This document shows positions 56,105 through 64,000 of a stretch of DNA of 64,000 nucleotides, one piece after another. The number at the start of each line of letters is the position of its first letter. Positions within the stretch are counted from its first letter, which is position 1. The notes under the pieces are model-generated. The model searched no databases. It had not been told where the DNA came from and worked only from the letters and a program-made list of their open reading frames with translations. The translations under genes and the position numbers were made by a program. The DNA comes from Blastomussa wellsi (taxonomy: Eukaryota > Cnidaria > Anthozoa > Scleractinia > Plerogyridae), in contig OX393569.1 in assembly GCA_947652115.1 (NCBI GenBank), forward strand, positions 11,425,666 to 11,489,665, read 5' to 3'.

Positions 56105-57537
56105 ATGATACATGTACAGTGTAACATGACTATGTGTAAAGAACCAGTGGTGGATGTTAGTGTTGATGGTATCCCAATGAGAGTACTTATTGATTCTGGC
56201 TCAGTAAGAAATCTTATGGGCACAAGTGAGTATGTGGAGCTCAAGGCACAAGGCCTTAACACACCATCATGGAAAAATGTCACAGACGACTGTATGCCTA
56301 TGGCGGGAGAGAATTGAAAGTGGTCCGTCCAAGTGGAGATTTCTGTTAGTGGTAGGAAGATAAGTACACACTTTGTGGTTACCAAAAGTGGTCGATGCCT
56401 GTTGTTGAAGAGAACATTGCCTCGACTCTTCAGGCTAAGTACCCAAAAGTCTTTCAGGGTGTAGGCAAGCTAAAAGAATACCAGCGGAAACTATACATTG
56501 ATCCAGAGGTGGAACCAATAGCCCAGAAGGTCAGACGCATCCCATTTGCACTGCGAGAGAAAGTAACTGAAAAGGTAGAGGACCTCATCACTAATGATAT
56601 AGTGGAGCGAGTAGATGGGCCAACCTCATGGGTGAGTCCTGTCGTAGCCGCACCCAAGCCATCAGGGGATATTATAATTTGTGTGGATATGAGGAAAGCC
56701 AACAAGGCTGTTATTCGTGAGCGAATTCCCATGCCAACAGTGGATGAGGTACTTGAGAACCTCAATGGTAGTACAATATTTTCGAAACTGGATCTCTGCC
56801 TGGGGTTTCATCAGATTGAGGTAGATGAGCAGTCACGGGACATAACAACATTTGCCACACATGATGGGTTGTTCAGATAAAAAAGACTGGGCTTTGGAGT
56901 GAGCTCTGCTCCTGAGAAATACCAGCAGATACCAGCAGTTGTTTCCGACATGACGACGTGGCATGCAAAATATTGCAGATGATCTGGTTGTACATGGTAA
57001 GAGTGTTGAAGAGCATGACAGGACCCTTCAAGTGTTACAAAGACTAGAGGAAAAGAATCTCACCCTTAATCCTGACAAGTGCCAATTCCGAATGGACAAG
57101 GTGGTATTTATGGCGCTTCTGGTGTCAAAGTATGGTATTGGGCCGATGGAAGAGAAAGTGCGTGCTGTACTGGAGGCAAGCCATCCGACATAGGTCAGGA
57201 GTTTTCTCAGGATGGTAGGCTTCAGTGCACGGTTTATTGCCAATTTTGCAACCATCGCAGAGCCACTACGAGCAATTTCCAGACAGGGGTGCCATTTGTG
57301 TGGGGCAGCGAACAAGAGAAGTTGTTTCAGGACTTGAAGCAACACTTAGCCAGTGCACCAGTCCGTGCATATTTCATCAAAGATGGACACACTTGGGTGA
57401 TAGCTGATGTCAATCTGGTTGGTCTAGGAGCAGTGTTAGTCCAGGAGGAAAATGGTGTGGGTCAAGTTGTCTGTTATGCCAGGCATGTGATTCAATTCAC
57501 GATTGTTTCGTGCATCATGTTAACAGAAATGGAGTAA
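56105..57537 (+). pseudogene. Ty3/Gypsy Pol fragment: protease, RT, part of RNase H
   Basis: The protease has VDGIPMRVLIDSGS (active-site DSG, near 56160). RT blocks: TSWVSPVVAAPKPSGDIII and VDMRKANKAVIRERIPMPTV, then TIFSKLDLCLGFHQIEVDEQ. A stop at 56878 precedes RLGFGVSSAPEKYQQI, and the catalytic Y-x-DD equivalent is IADDLVVHG (near 56965, another frame). RNase H-type residues AYFIKDGHTWVIADVN follow at about 57365. It ends at 57537 with no integrase and no LTR. Frameshifts near 56315, 56880 and 57190. Confidence 0.85.
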
Positions 57538-57729
57538 AAGATAAGCTTGTGTTGTTGCAATAACAAAAGCATAGCTTTATTGATCATTTATAAGCCCATC
57601 TTTAAATACTATGATCGTAGATAATTTATTTATGTGCATTTTGCGACTAAAATTTTCCAACTTGCGACTAAATTTTTTGCAGGTGGTGGCAAAATGGCGA
57701 CCTGATTATTTTTTTAATTTCAAGCCCTG

Positions 57730-58670
57730 TGTCATCTAATACACATTTTCTGAGAATAAGTGAACAGTTACATGTACGTAGTAGAGATGAAGTTATTTTT
57801 AGAGCAATTATACTGAAAGTGAAATATCATGTGCTTACTTTGCTTATGTGTAGCCGAGTGTGTAATGCAAGAAGATGAGCTCTTTTTTGGTTTAGTGGAC
57901 TTTATTACAAGTAATTTGAAGCTGAGAGTCACTAAATACAGACACACAATGGTGACGAGTTGTTTAGTGTTAAAACTTGTGTAAAATTGTGCACTGTCTT
58001 CTCTCGTGCGAAGTGTCTGCCCGCCTTCAGGTTCTCATTTAAAACGAGAGCAGGAGAAGTGTAGATAGCTTCAAAAAATTCAGATAGCTCCAGGATGTTT
58101 TTAACTATGATTGAGGGTACTAGATAATGCAAGTGACGGGTGTGGCAATCCTCCTCAGAAAATCAGTCTTGCATTTGAATAATCAGGGAGTCAAGATTGG
58201 GAATAGCGACAGACTTTTTTGTAAGGATCAACTGGACTAGAACTGTATGCTTGTCTTTCTGGGAATACAGTAGCTTTATTGATTCCCAGTATCTCAGCAA
58301 GGTCTAATATTTCTTTGTAAAAACTTGAAAGTCGCTGTCAATGTTTATCTAGTGGACTTGATGTTTCCAATTACTTCCTCAACCATCATGTAAGCTTCAA
58401 AAATATCTTGATCCCATTTCTGCAGCTTGGATGAAAACCGCTACAGTCTAGAATGACAACAAAGCGGGTTTCAGTCCCTAGGATTTTGTGATAGCTTCCA
58501 GTCGACGATTTCAAATTTGGGTACTCGTGGGGGGAAATAATTATTTAGAAAGATGATGAGGAGCTCATACATTTCCAGGAAAACAGCTATTCATAATGGA
58601 GTCAGAGAGAAAGAGAAAAGGGTATGTTTTAGTGTGAGTAATGTCGCTCATGATTTACTTACAGTCCACT
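57730..58670. other. Intron sequence, possibly decayed transposase
   Basis: No clear gene. Minus-strand peptides here are broken by many stops and may be the decayed remainder of the Harbinger-type element that follows. Confidence 0.35.
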
Positions 58671-59012
58671 TTAGAGACAGTGATTTTGTGTTACTTTTGG
58701 TCTAACAAGAGGAGAAAGAAGATTGCATAAAGATGCACGAATGAATAGGACTGAGTCTTGTTGCATGAGTGTCAAGGGCATGATCCCCTGCAAAATCCTA
58801 AAGTTCTTCAACCTTTCAATTGCCCTCTTAACATGAATGTGGACACTAGCTATTTCTCTAGTAGTTGTTACTTTGTTTCTCGAGAGTTGTTTTCCTCCTG
58901 AAAGAAATACCCTATTATTAATACTTAAGTACTTAACATGAGAGTGAATGATATTTCTTATTGGGGGTTGAGATGGACAGGGATGTTTAATGGCATTATT
59001 TTTAACTTGCAT
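58671..59012 (-). pseudogene. PIF/Harbinger-type transposase, C-terminal fragment
   Basis: A 113-codon minus frame reads FLSGGKQLSRNKVTTTREIA, SVHIHVKRAIERLKNFRIL and ends RASLCNLLSPLV. The R.IAS..IHVERAI.R.K.FRIL pattern followed by a short hydrophobic tail with LCN is the end of the DDE endonuclease domain in Harbinger-type transposases, containing the final catalytic Glu region (AIERLKNF). The upstream part, with the first two Asp, is not readable. Inactive relic inside an HBS1L intron. Confidence 0.75.
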
Positions 59013-60933
59013 GAGGCAAAGAGTAATCTTAAAAAAAAGAAACGTATAATCTTACAAGCATCTATAAAAACTGGGTACCTCAATTGATGCATTTTCTTAC
59101 AAATGAGCTTCATGCAGTAAAAATCTAAACCAAGAAATAATGTGTTATTATTGTACCTTCCTCTTTATTTAAGTTTGCTAAAAAATACTGGCTAAGGAGA
59201 TTTTGTCTCATTTTGTGTGGAAAGTAAAAGTACAGGATGATTAATGTGTGACCCTTCATGGGAAAACAGGTAAAAAAGGTGATGACACGGCACGTTAGTG
59301 TGCCATATGACATGGATATGCACATATTTAAGAAGCGAAACAATGAAAGTCACTGTAGCTTTTGTTGGCATGGCTTGACACACTAAAGCTTTTGTTCAAG
59401 TACCGTGTTCGATGTCATGCTAAATGTGCGATATGACAAGGTAAAAGTACTGGGACAGAAAAGCAAAATTGAACAGAGAATTGAAAGATCGTCGCCTAGC
59501 AAATTAATTCAAAGCGTGCTTGTGTCAATTCACGAATTGAATGAAAGGTGATCAAAGAGGATTTATAAAACTCTTCGAAAAACGTATCTACCACCACCAG
59601 GCGGCCTTGAAATTAGAGCTAGTAGTGGATCTAGTTTTCTTAGTCATCAAAGTACCACAGCATGAGTCACACTAGCAACCAAGAACAACCATTGAATGCT
59701 CAGTGACACAAACACCTTGCAGAGACTGCTCAAAATCCTGCAAGATTATTTGAGAACGTCATTTTGGCACTTTCGCCGAAAGCTGTGCCTGGTTACGTGA
59801 GATTAAAAGAAAGAGAGCATTGTCTACTTACCAAATGAAGACATCCAAATACAATAAGATCCAAGTGAAAGCAACAACGTGTGTAAGAGGAAAAGAACCT
59901 GTTGGAAAAAAAATCTGTGATGTCTTACTTTTTCTTACAATAGCTGTTGAATTTTCATGAATTCAGTTCTTAAAATGGTTGTTATCATGCTGTACTTCTA
60001 CCACATATTTCCTGCTGCTGTAAGGATTGTTATTCTATAATCTGCACGTATACAGGAGACTGTTGGATTGAATGTCTCCTTTCACCATTTATGTACATTA
60101 TATTATGGTATTATGGTAGTATTTCAGTGCACCTAATAAGAAAGAAAATGCTCCTAAGAAGAGCAGTGTTCATCTTGATTTTTGTTGTCACACTCTGTTG
60201 AAATCTATTTTCAAATATGTAATAAATAGAATTTATTTATAATTTATAAAACAATTTTACCAGAGAACTCACTCAGCGACCTAAAGAACCCATACATCAA
60301 AAGATGTTTAATTCCTGTTTTTTACTACTGTACCAAGAAGAACTCCAAAATGATCAATTCCTCAAGTCTTCATTTATTAAACTAGCGTTTCTACATTCAT
60401 GAAATTCATGCATGCGCAGGTTCATAGGGGCCTTTCATTAACTTGCCTAAAGACATTGCATCCACAGAAGTCCTAAATCAAGTCCAAAGACCCACCCTCT
60501 TCTCCTTTTATCAATCTGGTATTTTTATCTGTGTACATGAGGTGTATGCCAGACTACCAAAGATTTTAAGTGCTAATAAACTGTCATAAAGAAGTGTATC
60601 TCAAGTTATTTTCAAAATTAAAAACCCAGACCTTTTTGACTTAACACCCTGTTACATTACGTTAAATCTTGTTTCTCAAGTACTATATTTTTTCATTTGG
60701 AAAATTACAAATCCGTATTTGGTTAGAGTGGCCGTATTAACAAGGTAAAATGACGAAGGATTAAACTTGTTGGGATTTAAAAATATGGCCATTAACAGGA
60801 TTTTCTTTTAAGAAAATTTATGGGTGTTTTGCCAGTACCAAACAAATTGACCATAATAATGAGCTGGGTTCCACTGCCCAAATTGATGATTTGTGGTTTC
60901 TGGATCTAACTTCAAATTTTCTTTTCTTTGCAG
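59013..60933. other. Intron sequence, no gene recognised
   Basis: No supported feature until the acceptor TTTTCTTTTCTTTGCAG just before 60934. Confidence 0.45.
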
Positions 60934-61015
60934 GTCATGTTGATGCTGGAAAAAGTACACTAATGGGTCATCTTCTTTATTGTCTTGGAAATGTTTCCAA
61001 AAAATCTATGCACAA
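60934..61015 (+). CDS. HBS1L: HBS1L exon: P-loop (G1) of the GTPase
   Basis: Acceptor CTTTTCTTTGCAG. With one base from the previous exon it reads [20 protein letters not shown], then [16 protein letters not shown] is the G1 motif that binds the GTP phosphates in eEF1A, eRF3 and Hbs1; LMGHLLY.LGN and the (S/R)TMHKY end are specific for Hbs1 (human LMGHMLYLLGN and RTMHKY). The exon is 82 nt and ends CAC AA in phase 2, immediately followed by ATATCCTTTT. Switch regions and the rest of the GTPase lie outside the window. Confidence 0.93.
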
Positions 61016-61025
61016 ATATCCTTTT
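61016..61025 (+). promoter_or_regulatory. Probable U12-type (AT-AC) 5' splice site
   Basis: ATATCCTTTT directly after CACAA. This is the U12-dependent AT-AC donor consensus, and cutting here leaves the Lys codon of the conserved HK(Y) split in phase 2. The only nearby GT donor is CA|GTAACC at 61028, which would add PF after HKY. Confidence 0.7.
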
Positions 61026-61088
61026 CAGTAACCTTTAGTTTAGTAACTGTTTAAAGGATTTAATGAAATGTATCACAGATCAGTAAAT

Positions 61089-61111
61089 ACACACACACAC
61101 ACACACACACA
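61089..61111. repeat. (CA)n microsatellite
   Basis: About 11-12 uninterrupted AC repeats. Confidence 0.95.
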
Positions 61112-61481
61112 TACATTATTTAATTAGTAGGTCGATACTAAAAATGGCAGCTAAAAGCTGATGTGGACCAACAGTAAATTATACTATAATACATAATACA
61201 TACAATTGGTAATCATAATTGAAAGCAGTGCAACTAAAATTGTTTCGACTTTTGGAGTGCTCGTCTTTAACGATAATACTTAATACTTTGCTGATTGACT
61301 TCAGCTTGGAAGGTGGGCGGATCATGAACTTGCACATATGCAGCCCGTTTTAGGGATGACCTTTTTCCTTTTTTTTGCTTAGTAAGTCTGACTAACGTAC
61401 TTGAATGTTCCTCTTGGTTTTCCTTTCAGTTAACGCACTTGGTTGTTTATTTCGGTCTTGTCTCCCTTAGTTTCAGCTTTC
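61112..61481. other. Intron sequence, no gene recognised
   Basis: Nothing supported. Confidence 0.4.
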
Positions 61482-62601
61482 CGTAATCCGTACTAGCCGT
61501 ACTTGGCATACTACGGGAATGTTAAAAACGAAAAATACAACTAAGGGAATGTTGAAAAAGAAAAATACAACGACACTGTCGTACTAGCCGTAATTGGCGT
61601 ACTAAGGGAATGTTGAAAACGAAAAATACAACACTGTCGTACTAGCCGTACTTGGCGTACTAAGGGAATGTTGAAAACGAAAAATACAACAACACTGTCG
61701 TACTAGCCGTACTTGGCGTACTAAGGGAGTGTTAAGAATAAAAAATACTACAATACGGTCATACTAGCTGTACTTGGCGTACTAAGCGAATGTTGAAAAC
61801 GAAAAATACAACGACACTGTCGTACTAGCCGTACTTGGCGTACTAAGGGAATATTGAAAACTAAAAATACAACAACACTGTTGTGATAGCCATACTTGGC
61901 GTACTAAGGGAATGTTGAGAATCAAAAATACAACGATATGGTCGTACTGGCCGTACTTGGCGTACTAAGGGAATGTTGAAAACGAAAAATACAATGACAC
62001 TGTCGTACTAACCGTAGTTGGCGTACTAAGGGAGTGTTTAGAATAAAAAATACTACAATACGGTCGTACTAGCTGTACTTGGCGTACTAAGGGAATGTTG
62101 AAAACGAAAAATACAACGACACTGTTGTACTAGCCGTACTTGGCGTACTAAGGGAATATTGAAAACTAAAAATACAACAACACTGTCGTGATAGCCGTAC
62201 TTGGCGTACTAAGGGAATGTTGAGAATCAAAAATACAACGATACGGTCGTACTGGCCGTACTTGGCGTACTGGCCGTACTTGGCCGTACTTGGCGTACTG
62301 AGGGAATGTTGAAAACGAAAAATACAATGACACTGTCGTACTAACCGTAGTTGGCGTACTAAGGGAGTGTTTAGAATAAAAAATACAATGATACGGTCAT
62401 ACTAGCCATACTTGGCGTACTAAGAGAATGTTGAAAACGAAAAATACAACGACACAGTCGTACTAGCCGTATTTGGCGTACTAAGGGAATATTGAAAACG
62501 AAAAATACAACAACACTGTCGTACTTGGCGTACTAAGGGAATGTTGAGAATCAAAAATACACCGATACTGTCGCACTAGCTGTACTTGGCATACTAAGGG
62601 A
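61482..62601. repeat. 61-bp minisatellite with five-unit higher-order structure
   Basis: About 18 units containing CCGTACTTGGCGTACTAAGG, then a GAATGTTGAAAACGAAAAAT-type half. Variants recur in a fixed order from about 61780: A (AACGACACTGTCGTACTAG), B (AACAACACTG, GTGATAGCC), C (GAGAATCAAAAATAC, TACTGGCCG), D (AATGACACTG, CTAACCGTAG), E (GTGTTTAGAATAAAAAATAC, CTAGCTG), then A-B-C-D-E again and A-B-C once more. That is a higher-order repeat of about 305 bp. One C unit has 28 extra bases (62258-62290), and the last B is shortened. The array is cut at 62602 by a Penelope element. Confidence 0.9.
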
Positions 62602-62658
62602 ATAATATAATTTGGTTTTATCAACTGGGTTGATAATGTCAATTGGCCACCGTAAAGA

Positions 62659-62706
62659 GATTCAAGAGCTGACGTTTTGAGCGTTAGCCCTTCGTCGGAG
62701 CGAATC
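62659..62706 (-). ncRNA. Hammerhead-like motif, core broken
   Basis: Same layout as 34541-34588: stem I GATTC-GCT / AGC-TCTT-GAATC, core CCGACGA, stem II GGGC-TAAC-GCTC, but AAAA in place of GAAA (G12 lost), then CGTC. Expected inactive. Confidence 0.65.
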
Positions 62707-62795
62707 AAGGAATTGTGCATCGTGTGTTTTTATGTACAGAAAGATGGAGCTTCGCTATTGGCTGGTGCCTGGTAACGTGAAAACTTCGGAATAAA

Positions 62796-63573
62796 TTAGT
62801 TGAATGAAAAGCGTTCGTTGATACAGTGAGGATTAAGAGTGCCGATTTGAAAAATAAATTTTTGTTCTAGAGTTTTACGGCTTTCCGTGTTTCCTTGGTG
62901 AAGGGAAAGGCCGCAGACTGCCATATGTTGCTTAGAATGATTTGGGAGATTGAAGTGTCTTATGACCGGTTTCGATGAATTTTTGTCGTCTTTCTCTACG
63001 TCACGAAGGTGTTCTTGGAATCCGTCGCCAAGTCGTCTCCCTGTTTCGCCGATGTATAACTTTTTGCAAAGAGTGCAAGTTATACAGTAGATGGGATTGG
63101 CTGAGGTACAGGTGAAATGATCAGTGATTTTGATAGATCGCTTGGGTCCCGATATTTTGTCAACGTTGTGAATGAAAGGGCATGTTTTGCATCGTGCGCG
63201 AGCGCATTTAAAAGTTCCGGGTTGATCACTAGTTTGGAATGCACTTCTGACTAAAAAGTTACCTATGTTTTTGTCGCGTTTAAATGAAATTAATGGAGGT
63301 TGCGAAAAGATTCTACCAGTGTCGGGATCATTTTGAAGTAATTTAAAGTTTTTGAGGATGATGGATTTAACTACGTGGTTGTGAGGGTGAAATGTGAGGG
63401 TGAATAGAATTCTATCATTGTTTTCTCTTTGTGACGTTTGTAGTGCTGACTGTCGATCAATTTGCTGGGCGCGATGATGGCCCGCTTGAACAACAGAAGC
63501 AGGATAGCCACGTTTGTCGAAGAAATTGCACATTTCCTCTGATTTTAAGGAAAAATCAGAGTCGTCACTACAA
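62796..63573 (-). pseudogene. Penelope RT tail plus GIY-YIG endonuclease
   Basis: A 279-codon minus frame, open through the GIY-YIG domain: FKLLQNDPDTGRIFSQPPLI, IGNFLVRSAFQTSDQPGTFK, CKTCPFIHNVDKISGPKRSI, YCITCTLCKKLYIGETGRRL, HLRDVEKDDKNSSKPVIRHF. The N-terminal end holds only the tail after the RT palm (SDDSDFSLKSEEMCNFFDKR). Compared with the copy at 32260 it keeps about 60 residues that were lost there. 5'-truncated at the inversion junction. Confidence 0.85.
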
Positions 63574-63720
63574 ACAAATTGATCAACAGTCAGCACTACA
63601 AATGTCACATAGAGAAAACAACGATAGAATTCCATTCACCCTCACAACCACGCAGTTAAATCCATCATTCTCAAAAACTTTAGACAAGATTTCTGGCACT
63701 TCCTACAACAGTGTCAAAGA

Positions 63721-64000
63721 GCAATGAATTGTTCTTTTCGTCCTGTTACCCCGGGCCTGTTACTAACCAAACGCTAGACCTGTGTCGGTGAAGGAAAGCG
63801 TCCAGTGAGAAAAGTTTTCTTTATGTATGTATAAGCCAGCACTTGCTCTGTTTAGCAAGAGAACTTTTAACCGGCCGTCGATGCAATCCGGTACATGAAA
63901 CATTCCGGAACATCCCGTAACATGAAAAAATCATACTTATAAAAAAAAGGTAAAAAAGGTAAATTCAGCCCCAAAACGAAAGTAAATGTGTAAAGAAGAA
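63721..64000. other. No gene recognised
   Basis: Window end, inside the U12-type HBS1L intron if the gene continues. No acceptor or exon was identified. Confidence 0.4.

Larger units (their letters stand above)
54576..57729. mobile_element. TIR element carrying a nested Gypsy insertion
   Basis: The left end CAGGGCTCGAAATT (54576) is matched by the inverted right end AATTTCAAGCCCTG (to 57729). Inside, both flanks carry TTGCGACTAAA words (about 54638 and 57641), in keeping with one short non-autonomous element that was opened by a Gypsy insertion. Confidence 0.55.
62602..63720. mobile_element. Penelope-like element, family 1, third copy
   Basis: Minus-strand copy from the terminal TATAATTTGGTTTTATCAAC to about 63573, followed by a short inverted segment (63574-63720) repeating CAAATTGATCAACAGTCAGC in the opposite sense. 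Left arm 63409-63470 pairs with 63576-63640. It sits directly in the minisatellite. Confidence 0.75.
14802..64000 (+). other. HBS1L: HBS1L gene span, partial (5' and 3' ends outside)
   Basis: Exons at 14802-14933, 18318-18365, 51317-51371, 53764-53854, 54002-54074 and 60934-61015 join in one frame: the phase at each donor matches the next acceptor. An alternative exon lies at about 23205-24469. The largest canonical intron (18366-51316) is about 33 kb and holds most of the mobile elements. The first exons, with the start codon, and the rest of the GTPase and tRNA-mimic domains lie outside. I searched 1-14800 for an upstream exon and found none. Confidence 0.85.

Noticed and set aside
61026..61033. 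Ordinary GT donor CA|GTAACC for the P-loop exon
   Set aside because: Possible, but it adds PF after HKY and ignores a perfect U12 donor exactly at the conserved codon.
61482..62601. CRISPR-like array
   Set aside because: Units are contiguous 61-bp repeats without unique spacers, in a eukaryotic intron.

Overview
The window is eukaryotic, intron-rich and crowded with mobile elements. The best fit is an anthozoan cnidarian, probably a stony coral. This rests on one conserved animal gene, HBS1L, spread over tens of kilobases, and on the mix around it: several tRNA-derived SINE families, Penelope-like elements with hammerhead-ribozyme ends, L1/Tx1, CR1/Jockey-like, BEL/Pao and Ty3/Gypsy fragments, a PIF/Harbinger fragment, foldback MITEs and a Maverick/Polinton-type DNA polymerase. 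The species is inferred, not shown.

The only host gene I can support is HBS1L (ribosome-rescue GTPase, Dom34/Pelota partner), on the + strand. Six canonical or shared exons are visible: 14802-14933 (HBS1 N-terminal domain), 18318-18365, 51317-51371, 53764-53854, 54002-54074 and 60934-61015 (P-loop GHVDAGKS). Their splice phases agree throughout. The 5' exons and most of the GTPase lie outside. A long Ser/Leu-rich exon at about 23205-24469 ends in an FDF..PSPDD motif and a stop. It sits where the human HBS1LV3 (SKI7-like) terminal exon sits and cannot join the next exon in frame, so the locus probably makes both an Hbs1 and a Ski7-like exosome-SKI bridge by alternative splicing. The donor after the P-loop exon, ATATCCTTTT, matches the U12-type AT-AC consensus.

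Layout. 1-14800: upstream sequence with minisatellites, MITEs, a LINE remnant, a rearranged Gypsy element with a near-identical tandem duplication (4714-7075), a 10-bp TCGGTC satellite split by a palindromic island, and a tRNA-Ser-derived SINE. 14934-23204: introns with a LINE 3' end, a BEL/Pao scrap and nested palindromes. 24470-27185: an L1/Tx1-type LINE abutting the Ski7-like stop codon. 27800-35600: SINE, Penelope fragments, and a decayed multi-copy gene split by a Penelope insertion. 35719-40615: an AT-rich island with a protein-primed family B DNA polymerase pseudogene and small upstream ORFs. 42345-45046: a second Penelope family, head-to-head around a 200-N gap. 45060-60900: MITEs, LINE, TTAA element, Gypsy inside a TIR element, Harbinger remnant. 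61480-62601: a 61-bp minisatellite with five-unit higher-order structure, cut by a third Penelope copy.

The strongest leads are the HBS1L/SKI7 alternative exon and what the adjoining LINE does to it, the probable U12 intron, the Penelope hammerheads (one family intact, one with the same core change in all three copies), the shared head-to-head Penelope layout, and the Polinton-type island. All calls come from reading the sequence; no database search was run.
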